DNA of 64,000 bases from JAHEGP01 sp963792875. GTDB lineage: Bacteria > Pseudomonadota > Gammaproteobacteria > Pseudomonadales > JAHEGP01. The translations under genes and the position numbers were made by a program. The stretch covers positions 124,001 to 188,000 of the forward strand of contig CAWBXV010000005.1 in the NCBI GenBank assembly GCA_963792875.1. Reading direction: 5' to 3'. Position 1 is the stretch's first letter, and each line of letters starts with the position of its first letter. The notes under the pieces were generated by a model, which was not told where the DNA came from, did no database searches, and saw nothing but the letters and a program-made list of their open reading frames with translations. Below, in pieces: positions 30,144 to 39,231 of this stretch.

Positions 30144-31697
30144 ATGATGAGCAAAAATCGTCTGATTATCTTTGATACCACACTCCGGGATGGTGAGCAG
30201 AGCCCCGGTGCATCCATGACGCGCGATGAGAAAGTACGCATCGCCAAGATGCTGGAAAAGCTCAACGTCGATGTGATCGAGGCCGGTTTCGCCATCGCCA
30301 GTCCGGGTGACTTCGAGGCGGTCAGGGCGGTAGCGGAGGCAGTGACCGACTCAGTCGTGTGCAGCCTGGCGCGGGCCAATGACAAAGACATCCGGCGCGC
30401 CGCGGAGGCACTGAGGCCGGCCAGAGCGAGCCGTATTCACACGTTTATCGCCACCTCGCCCATCCACATGCACTACAAGCTGCGCATGCAGCCCGATGCG
30501 GTGGTGGAGCGCGCCGTGGCATCGGTTCGCCTGGCTCGCTCCTTCACTGATGACGTCGAGTTTTCCTGCGAAGATGCCAGTCGTTCGGACTTCGAATTCA
30601 TGTGCCGCATCATCGAGGCGGTGATCGATGCCGGGGCGACCACGGTCAATCTGCCGGATACCGTCGGTTATGCGGAACCCGAGCAATTCGGCGCGAGCGT
30701 CGGCCGCCTGATGGGTAATATACCCAACGCTGACAGGGCGGTTTTTTCTGTACACTGCCACAACGACCTTGGCCTGGCGGTCGCCAATTCGCTCTCTGCG
30801 GTCATGCACGGGGCGCGGCAGGTCGAGTGTACCATCAATGGTCTGGGCGAGCGTGCCGGCAATGCCTCCCTGGAGGAGATCGTCATGGCGGTGCGGGTGC
30901 GGCGGGATTTGTTCCCGGTGGAAACCGCCATCGATGCCACCCATATCGTTCCCACCTCTCGCCTCGTATCCTCGATTACCGGATTTCCGGTGCAGCCCAA
31001 TAAGGCCATCGTCGGTGCCAACGCCTTTGCCCACGAGTCCGGTATTCATCAGGACGGTGTGCTGAAGCATCGTGAAACCTATGAGATCATGCGCGCCGAA
31101 GACGTCGGCTGGGGCGCGAATCGCCTGGTGCTCGGCAAGCATTCCGGCCGGGCTGCCTTCAAGGCACGCTTGGAGGAGCTGGGTTTCCAGTGGGCATCTG
31201 ACGAGGCGTTGGCTGACGCTTTTGGCCGCTTCAAGGAGCTGGCGGACAAGAAGCACGAGATTTTCGACGAGGATTTGCAGGCGCTGATGAGTGACGTTTC
31301 CCAGCAGGGCGACGGCGTGCGCTACAATCTCGTCTTTCTCGAGGCGATTTCACGGACGGGCGACAAGCCCAGGGCCAGGCTGGTGCTGGAGATCGACGGC
31401 GTGGAGCATACTGTCGAGGCCGACGGTGACGGGCCGGTAGACGCAGTGTTCCGGGCGATAGAATCCAAAGTCAGGAGCGGCACTGAGCTCAAGCTGTACT
31501 CCGTCAACGCCATCACCACGGGCACGGACTCGCAGGGCGAGGTCACGGTCAGGCTTGAATCGGACGACAACAGCATCGTCAACGGGCAGGGTGCGGACAC
31601 TGATATTATCGTCGCTTCGGCCAAGGCCTATCTCGACGCGCTCAATCTGATCGCCGCCGGCGTACTGAAGTCGCACCCGCAGCACGATGGGGTCTGA
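30144..31697 (+). CDS. leuA: 2-isopropylmalate synthase
   Basis: It condenses 2-oxoisovalerate with acetyl-CoA, the first committed step of leucine synthesis. The protein has 517 residues, the short LeuA form. The HMGL-like catalytic domain opens with IIFDTTLRDGEQSPGASM, and metal ligands lie in VFSVHCHNDLGLAVAN. NGLGERAGNASLEEIVMA is the second signature. The leucine-binding regulatory domain spans about 390-510. Two ATG codons in a row (30144, 30147) follow a GAAGGTG. With only about 180 bases between the intron end and this gene, its promoter must lie there. ilvC is 9 kb away on the other side of the rRNA operon. Confidence 0.96.
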   Translation: MMSKNRLIIFDTTLRDGEQSPGASMTRDEKVRIAKMLEKLNVDVIEAGFAIASPGDFEAVRAVAEAVTDSVVCSLARANDKDIRRAAEALRPARASRIHTFIATSPIHMHYKLRMQPDAVVERAVASVRLARSFTDDVEFSCEDASRSDFEFMCRIIEAVIDAGATTVNLPDTVGYAEPEQFGASVGRLMGNIPNADRAVFSVHCHNDLGLAVANSLSAVMHGARQVECTINGLGERAGNASLEEIVMAVRVRRDLFPVETAIDATHIVPTSRLVSSITGFPVQPNKAIVGANAFAHESGIHQDGVLKHRETYEIMRAEDVGWGANRLVLGKHSGRAAFKARLEELGFQWASDEALADAFGRFKELADKKHEIFDEDLQALMSDVSQQGDGVRYNLVFLEAISRTGDKPRARLVLEIDGVEHTVEADGDGPVDAVFRAIESKVRSGTELKLYSVNAITTGTDSQGEVTVRLESDDNSIVNGQGADTDIIVASAKAYLDALNLIAAGVLKSHPQHDGV

Positions 31698-31703
31698 AGA
31701 ACC

Positions 31704-32477
31704 ATGAGTCGCCTGACGGCGCTCCGGCTCATGGGCGTCGACCTTTACGTCCCCCGACGGCCGCTGCCACAAGCCAGGTCCTCCAGGCAGCCGCTGCGGC
31801 CTCGAGTCGCGGCGCCTGCCGCGGCGATTGCGCAGCGTGGCGCTGCAGTGCCCCCGCCGCTATCGGCTGCCACGGCGGTCAGGCCGCCGCCGCACCTCCC
31901 TGAATCGCTGTGGCACGAGCCGGCCGTTGCCCCCGACCGCCAGCCCCCGGTGTCCCAGGCCGCAGCCCCGGTGACTTCGCCATCGACGCTGGCGAAGCAG
32001 CGGTCGCGTGCGGTGAGCTTCAATTTGTTGGCCGTCGCCTATCCCGAGACCATCCTGTTTTTGTCGGACCTGAAAAGTCAGCCTTTGCCAGCGGCCCTCT
32101 CAGCCAGCGTTGCCCAGTTTTTGCTGGAGGTGGCACGGGTGTTCGATGCCGGTGTGGGGCAGCGGCCTCGTGCACCCGAATACTTCCAGTGGCCGCTCAC
32201 GCACGGTAGCGCTGCCGATACCGGTGCGGAGCGCGCGGGGCTGGTACTGCACGGCTTCGTCGCGCGCTACCTGCGCGAGTACCGGCCGCCGCGCGTGTTA
32301 TTGATGGGACAGCTCGCAGCGAGCTACCTGCACGAACCGATGAAGCTGCCGGATGGCAGTGAGCCCGTTATTCTGCGCGGCCCCGCCCTGGGTCGAATAT
32401 TTGGCGACCCCGCGCGCAAGGCGGCATTGTGGCAGGTGCTCGAGCCGCACAGCCGCTTCGGCGGGAGCTACCCCTGA
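31704..32477 (+). CDS. Uncharacterised protein, possibly DNA polymerase III psi-like
   Basis: The protein has 257 residues and starts 6 bases after leuA. The opening LTALRLMGVDLYVPRRPL resembles the start of psi-subunit (HolD)-like proteins of pseudomonads. A Pro/Ala-rich stretch (about 25-105) separates it from a folded C-terminal half: FNLLAVAYPETILFLSDL, then FQWPLTHG and RPPRVLLMGQLAASYL, which look like an alpha/beta domain of the uracil-DNA-glycosylase-like type. The match is by eye and weak, so HolD is only a suggestion. The disordered linker is unusually long. Confidence 0.5.
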   Translation: MSRLTALRLMGVDLYVPRRPLPQARSSRQPLRPRVAAPAAAIAQRGAAVPPPLSAATAVRPPPHLPESLWHEPAVAPDRQPPVSQAAAPVTSPSTLAKQRSRAVSFNLLAVAYPETILFLSDLKSQPLPAALSASVAQFLLEVARVFDAGVGQRPRAPEYFQWPLTHGSAADTGAERAGLVLHGFVARYLREYRPPRVLLMGQLAASYLHEPMKLPDGSEPVILRGPALGRIFGDPARKAALWQVLEPHSRFGGSYP

Positions 32478-32511
32478 ATTTCCGTTCGCCTTCCTGATGC
32501 GGTGAGATGCC

Positions 32512-32907
32512 ATGAGACTGCTGGAAACGCAATGCTGGGCCATGCCCGTACCGGACGACTGGCACATAGAGGTCGATGAGGACACCGTGGTCGTCGCTGA
32601 CAACGAGGGGGTCGGCTCGCTGGAGTTTTCCGTGCTGGAGCTGGAGGGTGCCGAGCCCGGCCGGGAGGAGCTGCTGGAACTGGCTGCGGAGTTGGTGCCG
32701 CGGCAAGGGGGGGGCGGGCAACCCCTGCGCTGTGGTGCGTGGGAGGGGCTGCGCTTCGAATACGTCGACGGCGACGACTATTGCCGCGACTGGCTGCTCG
32801 CCCATGAAGCGCGAGTGCTGCTGGTCTCCTACACCTGCGCGCTGGAGCACCGAGAGCTGGATGACGCGGCCGTCGACGAACTGCTGGGCGAGTTGAGCGC
32901 GGTTTGA
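32512..32907 (+). CDS. Uncharacterised small acidic protein
   Basis: The protein has 131 residues and is strongly acidic (long D/E-rich tail, few basic residues). It begins CWAMPVPDDWHIEVDEDTVV and alternates short strands and helices; it might have a DcrB-like or similar alpha-beta sandwich fold, but I do not recognise a family. It lies 34 bases after the preceding gene on the same strand, likely in one transcript with it and leuA. No signal peptide or membrane segment. Confidence 0.55.
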   Translation: MRLLETQCWAMPVPDDWHIEVDEDTVVVADNEGVGSLEFSVLELEGAEPGREELLELAAELVPRQGGGGQPLRCGAWEGLRFEYVDGDDYCRDWLLAHEARVLLVSYTCALEHRELDDAAVDELLGELSAV

Positions 32908-32991
32908 GTCGGCCAAGAGGCGGGTTCAGGCCGGACCTCGGCTGGCGCTGACCCGGGGCGGGGCTTCAGGCAGGGCCCCTCGGGCGGGGCA

Positions 32992-33705
32992 TCAATGTAT
33001 GGTTCCCGTCACTCGCACGCGTTTGCCGCCTGCGACGACCTCTGCCGGTCTGGATTCGCGGCGACGTTTGATCGACAGGTCGATGACATTCTTCATGGCG
33101 ATCAGCAGGCCGGTGAAGAGAAAGGCGCCGGGGGGCAGCACCGCTACCAGGAAGCCCGGGTAGTCCTGACTGGGTTGAATGACCCAGTCAGCGGCCATGG
33201 GACCGAACAGCAGATCCATGTTATTGAACAGCGTGCCCGAGCCGATCAGTTCCCGCATGATTCCCAGCACCAGCAGCACCAGCGCCCAACCCAGCCCCAT
33301 GATAAAGCCATCGTAGATCGAGGGGAGCAGCGCGTTTCTACTGGCGAAGGCGTCGGCCCGGCCCAGGATGATGCAGTTGGTGATGATGAGCGGAATGAAG
33401 ATGCCCAGTATCTGGTACAGCTCGAAGGCAAAGGCCTTCATGAGCAACTCGATACAGGTGACAAATGACGCGATGATCATGACGAAGGCCGGCAGCCGGA
33501 TGGCGTCTGAGGCGAAATTGCGGATCAGCGATACCGCGCCGTTGGAGCACATCAGCACAGCGATGGTGGCCAGCCCCAGACCCATGGCGTTGACGACCGA
33601 CCCCGTCACTGCCAGCAGCGGGCACAGCCCCAGCACCTGGACCAGGGCGCCGTTATTCTTCCACAGGCCGTTGTGGGTGAGTTCCCGGTAGTTGACATCA
33701 CTCAT
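32992..33705 (-). CDS. rnfE: Rnf electron transport complex subunit E
   Basis: This is an integral membrane subunit of the Rnf/Rsx ion-motive ferredoxin:NAD oxidoreductase. It has 237 residues from the ATG at 33705 (MSDVNYRELTHNGLWKNN); the longer frame to 33879 is not conserved. Six hydrophobic helices are visible, with LGLCPLLAVTGSVVNAMGLG and PLIITNCIILGRA, the half-barrel segments homologous to NqrD. Its start overlaps rnfG by 8 bases. It is the last gene of the operon; nth, which often follows in other gammaproteobacteria, is absent here. Confidence 0.95.
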   Translation of the reverse strand: MSDVNYRELTHNGLWKNNGALVQVLGLCPLLAVTGSVVNAMGLGLATIAVLMCSNGAVSLIRNFASDAIRLPAFVMIIASFVTCIELLMKAFAFELYQILGIFIPLIITNCIILGRADAFASRNALLPSIYDGFIMGLGWALVLLVLGIMRELIGSGTLFNNMDLLFGPMAADWVIQPSQDYPGFLVAVLPPGAFLFTGLLIAMKNVIDLSIKRRRESRPAEVVAGGKRVRVTGTIH

Positions 33706-34387
33706 CCTGTGATTCCTCGCTCTGCACGGTGACCGCGTCGGGCGACGGCGCGCTCGTGGTGGATTTGGCCTGCTCAAGCAGGGCCTTCCGGTGGGTCTGA
33801 TAATACATGAGCGTCTGGTAGACCGCCCGGGTAGTGGCTCTGGGCGTGATGGTCGCGCCGGTGAACTGATCGAACGCACCCTTGTCCTTCTTGACCTTCC
33901 ACTGCTCGGGCTGCGGATCGCGCAGCGATTTGCCGTCGAAGCCCAGCAGCCAGTCGGACTTTTTCAGTTCGACTTTGTCACCCAGCCCAGGGGTTTCATT
34001 GTGGGCGAGCACTCTGACGCCGGCAATGGTGCCATCGACGTTGACGCCGGTAATCAAGCGGATGGCGCCGCCATAGCCATCCGGCGCCACTGCCGGAATG
34101 ATGAACGCGACCGGCTGGCCGGCCTTCGTGGCAAAGAACAGCTCACTGGGTTCCTCCAGAGACAGCAGTTCCTTGTCGCTGACGCTGATGCTCGAATCGA
34201 GCATGCTGTTGTCGTGGCGCTCCCGGGGCACGATTTCGAGCAGTGCCTTGGCGCGTGCGGCCCGCTCCTGCTTGACGATGATGTCGCGGGTGCCGAGGTA
34301 AGTCGCGGCGATGGTCCCTGTGGTTGCCAGGGCAAATGCGCCAAGCGCCAAGCTGTTGAAGGAGATAGCCCGCCCGAGTAATTTCAT
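33698..34387 (-). CDS. rnfG: Rnf electron transport complex subunit G
   Basis: This periplasm-facing subunit carries covalently bound FMN. The protein has 229 residues. An N-terminal membrane helix (about 8-28) anchors it, and the flavinylation motif is TGATITPRAT, with the acceptor Thr following GA. A GVRVLAHNETPGLGDKVE segment is typical. The hydrophilic C-terminus (TTSAPSPDAVTVQSEESQDE) is variable. It overlaps rnfE. Confidence 0.94.
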   Translation of the reverse strand: MKLLGRAISFNSLALGAFALATTGTIAATYLGTRDIIVKQERAARAKALLEIVPRERHDNSMLDSSISVSDKELLSLEEPSELFFATKAGQPVAFIIPAVAPDGYGGAIRLITGVNVDGTIAGVRVLAHNETPGLGDKVELKKSDWLLGFDGKSLRDPQPEQWKVKKDKGAFDQFTGATITPRATTRAVYQTLMYYQTHRKALLEQAKSTTSAPSPDAVTVQSEESQDE

Positions 34388-34399
34388 TGCGCAAAGCCT

Positions 34400-35428
34400 T
34401 TACTGGTGCCCATACGTGCGGGGCTGGGTATAGAAGTCGATGAACGGTGCCGCGAAATTGGCGAGCAAAACGGAAAACGCCACGGCATCGGGATAGTTGC
34501 CCCAGGTCCTGATCACGTAGACCAGCAGGCCGATGAGTGCGCCATAGAGGACGCGCCCCCGCACGCTGACGGCCGACGTCACCGGGTCGGTGACGATGAA
34601 AAAGGCCCCGAACATGCTCGCGCCCGTGAACAGATGAAATAGCGGCGAGCCGCCGGACGCGGAGCTGCCGGAGTCGTAGCCCATGGCCGCCATCAGCGTC
34701 AGTGTCGCCAGCATGGCGGCCGGTGCGTGCCATGTGAACACGCGGCGGTACAATAGAAAAACGCCGCCCAGCAGGAAGGCGAGGTTGACCCACTCCCAGC
34801 CCCGACCGCCGATCAGGCCGAATTGAGGGTTGGCGTCCCATAAGTCGGCCATGGTCAGCGCGCGATTCTGCTTCAGCACGTCCAGTGGTGTCGCCATGGT
34901 GAAGCCGTCCAGGCCGTCCTTCACCAGGCCGAAGTTGACGCGCACGGCGTCGACCAACCCCAGCACGTCGGCATGTGCCGCTGAGGCCCCCTGCGGCGCA
35001 GCCCACGTCGTCATCTGCACGGGAAATGAAATGAGCAGCACGACGTAAGCCGCCATGGCCGGATTGAAGGGGTTGTAGCCCAGGCCGCCATACAGGTGTT
35101 TGGCCACCACAATGGCGAAAGCCGTACCCACCAGCACCACCCACCAGGGCGCCAGCGGGGGCAGCGCGATGGCCAGCAGCGTGGCCGTGACCATGGCGCT
35201 GCAGTCCCTCAGGTAAAACAGCACCGGGCGCCGTCGCAGCGCCAGCACCGCCGCCTCGCTCGCGGCAGCCACGGCACAGGCCAGGGCGATGTTGACCAGG
35301 ACGCCATAGCCGAAGAACCAGGTCAGAGTGAGCACTCCGGGAATCGTGGCGGCCAGGACCAGCCGCATCACGGTGGCGGTATCCTGCGGCGTGTGAGCGT
35401 GGGGTGAAGTGACCCGAATGAAGGGCAT
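34400..35428 (-). CDS. rnfD: Rnf electron transport complex subunit D
   Basis: This membrane subunit also carries a covalently bound FMN. The protein has 342 residues with about nine hydrophobic helices. MPFIRVTSPHAHTPQDTATVM is the typical N-terminus. The flavinylation region is DGFTMATPLDVLKQ, with Thr in the ATP context. FNPAMAAYVVLLISFP and FHLFTGASMFGAFFIVTDPV are family segments. The gene ends 12 bases before the rnfG start and follows rnfC. Confidence 0.93.
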   Translation of the reverse strand: MPFIRVTSPHAHTPQDTATVMRLVLAATIPGVLTLTWFFGYGVLVNIALACAVAAASEAAVLALRRRPVLFYLRDCSAMVTATLLAIALPPLAPWWVVLVGTAFAIVVAKHLYGGLGYNPFNPAMAAYVVLLISFPVQMTTWAAPQGASAAHADVLGLVDAVRVNFGLVKDGLDGFTMATPLDVLKQNRALTMADLWDANPQFGLIGGRGWEWVNLAFLLGGVFLLYRRVFTWHAPAAMLATLTLMAAMGYDSGSSASGGSPLFHLFTGASMFGAFFIVTDPVTSAVSVRGRVLYGALIGLLVYVIRTWGNYPDAVAFSVLLANFAAPFIDFYTQPRTYGHQ

Positions 35429-35452
35429 GGTGGCAAAGTACCTCGCTGCTGC

Positions 35453-37720
35453 TTAGCCGTCCGGATGTGGCCGGGCCTCTTGAAGTTCCCGCTCGAGAGA
35501 ATCCACTGAGAGCTGGCAGGCCGCCCGCTCCGGTGAATCCTCGGCAATGGCCCGCGCGAGGATGGTTCTTGCCGCCAGCAGCCGCTGCTCGAGCTGGGCT
35601 ATCGGCTGTTCGGCTGTTGCTGGGGTGTTCGTCGCCGCCGCATCGCCAGGCTGCACTGTGGGCGCCGCGGCAAGCCGCTGCAGTTGCTGCTCGAGCTTGC
35701 TTACCGCCGCGGCGAAGGCCTCGACCTGGTCGTTGCCGGATGAGCGCGCCTGATCGTAGCGCTCGCGGGCTTTGTCGAGTCGCTGTCGCAGGCGATCGGC
35801 CTGCTGCGCCGCGCTGACGGGCCCGGCATTGCCGCTGCGCGCTGCCTGCGCGCGCGCGATGGCGGCTTGCGCCGGGTCCTGTGGTTCGGGTGCCGGGGTC
35901 TCGGCGTTCGCTCCGTCGGGCTGCGCCGGCCCGCTCCGGTCGGCCGTTTCCTGGCCCGCGTCGGCGGCGGGCGGAGCGCCGGCCACCGGCTGTGCTCTCG
36001 CGGCGGTCAGCTTGTCCTGCAGGACCTTGACCGAGTTGGCAAAGGCCTCGACCTTGTCTCCGCCCTGATCCCTGACCAGCTGCAGTTTGGCCTCGGCCGC
36101 GGCCAGCCGCTGCTCGAGTTTTACGATGGCGGTCTGGGCGTCGCCGGCTGGCAGCGGCGACTGCCGCGCCGACTGTGCCCGCGCGATGGCGTCCGCGGCT
36201 GGGTCGGCGGCGGCCTTTTTTGCCGCGGCCCGTGCGACGGCTGCCTCTACGGCGGCGGCCTTGTCAGTGCTCCCGCTGCCCTGGTTGGGTGCGCCGGCCT
36301 TGCTGCTGCGCGCTTTCCGGCGCGCTTCCTTCTCTGCTTGCTCGCGCTCGATGCGCTGCTGCCGCGCCTCGAAGCGCTCCCTCGCGTGTTCGGATTTGAC
36401 GGCGTCGCGCTTCATGGTAGTGATGGTCGCCTTGGACGCGCGATAGTACTGCACCAGTGGAATATTGCTGGGGCAGACATACGAGCAGCAGCCGCACTCG
36501 ATGCAGTCGAACAGGTGGTGTTGTTCCAGCTTGTCGTATTCCTTGCCCTGGGCAAACCAGTACAGCTGCTGGGGCAGCAGGGACGCGGGGCAGGCCTGAG
36601 CGCACATGCCGCATCGTATGCAGGCTTGCGGCGGCGCTGGTGCAGGCACCTCGCGCCGCGACGCCGCCAGCAGACAGTTGGTGGTCTTGACGATGGGCAC
36701 CTCGGTACTCTCGAGCGTGAAGCCCATCATAGGGCCGCCCATGATGAGCCGCGCGACCGCGCTGGCGCGGAGCCCGCACAAGGTCATCAGGTGCTGGACC
36801 GGCGTTCCGAGCAGCACCTCGAAGTTGCCGCGGTCGGCGACGGCATCACCGGTCACAGTGGTTATCCGGGACAGCAGCGGTTCGCCGTGGCCGATGGCAC
36901 GGTAAACCGCGTAGGCCGTGCCGACGTTCTGCATGACCACGCCGACCGCCGCCGGCAGCCCTCCGCTGGGCACTTCTTTGCCGGTCAGTATCTGAATGAG
37001 CTGCCGTTCACCCCCGGAAGGATAGCGGGTGGGAAAGGTCACCACCTCGATGCCGCTGCCGGCGGCCGCGCGGGTCATGGCCTCCAGCGCCTGCGGCTTG
37101 TTGTCCTCGATGCCGATGAGGGTGTTGGCGGGCGCAACGAGATGCCGGAGGATCTGCACACCCTGTACGATGTCGTCGGCGCGCTCCCGCATCAGGGCGT
37201 CGTCGGCGGTGATATAGGGTTCGCATTCGGTGCCATTGATGATGAGATATTCGATGGGTTTGTCCGTCGCGAGCTTCACCGCCGTGGGGAAGCCGGCGCC
37301 ACCCATGCCCGCGATGCCGGCATCGCGTATCAGCTGCAGCAGGGTGGACTTGTCGAGTTGCCGATAGTCGCCGGCCCCGGCGTGGGGTATCCACTCATCC
37401 AGGCCATCCGGCGCCAGCGTGATGCAGACCGCCTCCATGGCTGAGGGATGCGGCACGCGGTGCTTGCCGATGGCCACCACCTCACCTGAGGTGGGGGCGT
37501 GGCAGGGCACCGATACGAAGCCGCTGGCCCTGCCGATGAGCTGCCCCTTGAGGACGCGGTCGCCGACGGCAACCACGGACTCGGCGGGCGCGCCGATATG
37601 CTGCGCCAGGGGCAATACGAGTCGCGGGGGCAGGCCGGCTGATCGTATCTTCCTGCCCAGTGACTGTAGCTTGTTTTCCGGGGGGTGAATGCCGCCCGGA
37701 ATGCTGAAAATTTTGCGCAT
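35453..37720 (-). CDS. rnfC: Rnf electron transport complex subunit C with repeated Ala-rich tail
   Basis: This peripheral subunit takes electrons to or from NAD(H) through FMN and two 4Fe-4S clusters. The start is the ATG at 37720 (MRKIFSIPGGIHPPENK), overlapping rnfB by one base, giving 755 residues. The nucleotide-binding loop is GIAGMGGAGFPTAVKL. The iron-sulfur motifs are CIRCGMCAQACP and CIECGCCSYVCP. After about residue 490 comes a long charged, Ala-rich tail with two related blocks, each with an AIARAQ(S/A)AR segment, a helix, and a D(K/Q)VEAFA(N/A) segment. The core is standard; the tail is long, as seen in other gammaproteobacteria. Confidence 0.94.
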   Translation of the reverse strand: MRKIFSIPGGIHPPENKLQSLGRKIRSAGLPPRLVLPLAQHIGAPAESVVAVGDRVLKGQLIGRASGFVSVPCHAPTSGEVVAIGKHRVPHPSAMEAVCITLAPDGLDEWIPHAGAGDYRQLDKSTLLQLIRDAGIAGMGGAGFPTAVKLATDKPIEYLIINGTECEPYITADDALMRERADDIVQGVQILRHLVAPANTLIGIEDNKPQALEAMTRAAAGSGIEVVTFPTRYPSGGERQLIQILTGKEVPSGGLPAAVGVVMQNVGTAYAVYRAIGHGEPLLSRITTVTGDAVADRGNFEVLLGTPVQHLMTLCGLRASAVARLIMGGPMMGFTLESTEVPIVKTTNCLLAASRREVPAPAPPQACIRCGMCAQACPASLLPQQLYWFAQGKEYDKLEQHHLFDCIECGCCSYVCPSNIPLVQYYRASKATITTMKRDAVKSEHARERFEARQQRIEREQAEKEARRKARSSKAGAPNQGSGSTDKAAAVEAAVARAAAKKAAADPAADAIARAQSARQSPLPAGDAQTAIVKLEQRLAAAEAKLQLVRDQGGDKVEAFANSVKVLQDKLTAARAQPVAGAPPAADAGQETADRSGPAQPDGANAETPAPEPQDPAQAAIARAQAARSGNAGPVSAAQQADRLRQRLDKARERYDQARSSGNDQVEAFAAAVSKLEQQLQRLAAAPTVQPGDAAATNTPATAEQPIAQLEQRLLAARTILARAIAEDSPERAACQLSVDSLERELQEARPHPDG

Positions 37721-38313
37721 CAAGCAGCTCGTTCCCGGTCGCTGGCGATGAGATTCTGGGGGGGCGATGGCAGTTCCCAGCTCCAGGTCTGGAGGGTGGC
37801 GGGAAATGGCAGCAGGTCGATGCAGTCGACCGGGCAGGGTTCCACGCACAGATCACAGCCCGTGCACTCGCTGATGACTACCGTATGCATATGCTTGGCG
37901 GCACCGACGATGGCGTCGACCGGGCAGGCCTGTATGCACTTGGTGCAGCCGATGCATTCGTCTTCGCGGATGTAGGCATAAGACTTCGGCTTCTCCTGCC
38001 CGTGCTCCGCGTCCAGCGGCATCGGCTCGACATCGAGCAGGTCGGCGAGCTGCTTGATCACCGTCTCGCCGCCTGGCGGGCACTTGTTGATGGCCTCACC
38101 CTGGGCGATGGCCTCGGCGTAAGGACGGCAGCCGGGATAACCGCACTGGCCGCACTGGGTCTGGGGCATGATGGCATTGATCTGTTCGGCGATGGGGTTG
38201 CCCTCGGTTTCGAAGGCCACAGAGGCAAAGCCGAGCAGAGCGCCGAAGGCCAGCGCGAGGGTGACGAGGGCCAGCAGCGCGGCGATGAAGGGTTGAGCGA
38301 CCAGGTATTCCAC
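37720..38313 (-). CDS. rnfB: Rnf electron transport complex subunit B
   Basis: This ferredoxin-like subunit shuttles electrons inside the complex. The start is a GTG at 38313 (VEYLVAQPF) with GGGAGAG about 10 bases upstream, giving 197 residues. An N-terminal membrane helix (about 5-30) is followed by the CGQCGYPGCRPYAEA cluster domain, then two 4Fe-4S motifs, CIGCTKCIQACP and CTGCDLCVEPCP. An ATG in another frame nearby gives a spurious peptide. Overlap with rnfC is one base. Confidence 0.94.
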   Translation of the reverse strand: MEYLVAQPFIAALLALVTLALAFGALLGFASVAFETEGNPIAEQINAIMPQTQCGQCGYPGCRPYAEAIAQGEAINKCPPGGETVIKQLADLLDVEPMPLDAEHGQEKPKSYAYIREDECIGCTKCIQACPVDAIVGAAKHMHTVVISECTGCDLCVEPCPVDCIDLLPFPATLQTWSWELPSPPQNLIASDRERAA

Positions 38314-38330
38314 GTTTGCATCTCTCCCGC

Positions 38331-38909
38331 TCAGACCAGACCGGCAAATCCCATGAACGCCAGCGACATGAGTCCCGCCGTGATCATGCCGATCGCTGAG
38401 CCCTTGAACGGTTCGGGCACATCGGCGACAGCCAGCCGCTCCCGCATGGCCGAGAACAGCACCAGCACCAGCGAAAAGCCGACGGCTGCGCCAAATCCAT
38501 ACAGTGCTGATTCCACAAAGCTGTGCTGCTTGTTGATATTCAGCAGGGCGACGCCCAGCACCGCGCAATTGGTAGTGATGAGCGGCAGGTATACGCCCAG
38601 CAGGCGATAGAGCAGCGGGCTGGATTTGCGGACCACCATCTCGGTGAACTGCACCACCACGGCGATGACCAGAATGAAGGCGATCGTGCGCAAATAGCCC
38701 AGGCCGAGCGGTTGCAGCAGATAGGTGAACACCAGATAACTGCACACGGAGGCCAGCGTCAGCACGAATGTCGTCGCAAACGACATGCCCATCGCAGTTT
38801 CGAGTTTATTGGAGACGCCCATGAAGGGGCACAGCCCGAGGAACTGTACCAGCACGAAATTGTTGACCAGTATCGCCCCGACGAGCAGAAAGGTGTAGTC
38901 GATGATCAC
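38331..38909 (-). CDS. rnfA: Rnf electron transport complex subunit A
   Basis: This integral membrane subunit is homologous to NqrE and RnfE. The start is a GTG at 38909 (VIIDYTFLLVGAILVNNF), giving 192 residues, the usual length. Six helices are visible, and LGLCPFMGVSNKLETAMGM and PLITTNCAVLGVALLN are the conserved cysteine-containing half-barrel segments. It opens the rnfABCDGE operon and ends 17 bases before rnfB. Confidence 0.94.
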   Translation of the reverse strand: MIIDYTFLLVGAILVNNFVLVQFLGLCPFMGVSNKLETAMGMSFATTFVLTLASVCSYLVFTYLLQPLGLGYLRTIAFILVIAVVVQFTEMVVRKSSPLLYRLLGVYLPLITTNCAVLGVALLNINKQHSFVESALYGFGAAVGFSLVLVLFSAMRERLAVADVPEPFKGSAIGMITAGLMSLAFMGFAGLV

Positions 38910-39028
38910 AGTCTGGGTCCTGTCCAAAGAGTGCCACAATCGGCTTGCGCCCCGAAGCGGGATGGCAAGCCTGCGCGGGGTCTGGTGCTGGTGCGCCTCG
39001 ATGCGGCGGCGGGCCGTCACATTGACTA

Positions 39029-39057
39029 GGCGCCGGTACTCCCGCGGTGCCGGCGCC
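39029..39057. repeat. GC-rich inverted repeat upstream of rnfA
   Basis: GGCGCCGG (39029-39036) and CCGGCGCC (39050-39057) are perfect arms around 13 bases, and inner AC/GT bases can extend the stem. There is no T-run. It lies about 120 bases before the rnfA start and could be a hairpin in the rnf leader or a binding site; which is not known. Confidence 0.6.
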
Positions 39058-39187
39058 CGCCGCATATCGATACGGTGCCCGGGTTAATGCCGGCTATTGC
39101 CCCGAGGGCCTGGCGGCGATCAGCGGGTTTCCATATCAAGCGACCGTTCATTATAAATTCAATCCCCGGCAGTTCCTAGTGAGCTCG

Positions 39188-39223
39188 CACCACGCGCAGC
39201 TTAACAAATGGTTAGGCGTGGTG
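39188..39223. repeat. Inverted repeat just downstream of metG
   Basis: CACCACGC (39188-39195) and GCGTGGTG (39216-39223) are perfect 8-base arms around a 20-base loop containing TTAACAAATGGTTAG. It begins 8 bases beyond the metG stop. It could be a terminator-like hairpin, though without a T-run. Confidence 0.6.
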
Positions 39224-39231
39224 AGGGCCGG

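Larger units (their letters stand above)
38910..39231. other. Intergenic region between rnfA and metG
   Basis: About 320 bases without a gene, upstream of rnfA and downstream of metG on the same strand. It holds two inverted repeats, listed separately. The AT-rich stretch GTTCATTATAAATTCAA (39146-39162) could carry the rnf promoter. Nothing else is recognised. Confidence 0.5.

Noticed and set aside
39188..39223. An integron attC site, because TTAACAAATGGTTAGGC looks like attC L'/R' boxes
   Set aside because: The matching R'' and L'' boxes are not seen upstream and there is no integrase or cassette. It is better explained as a small inverted repeat next to metG.
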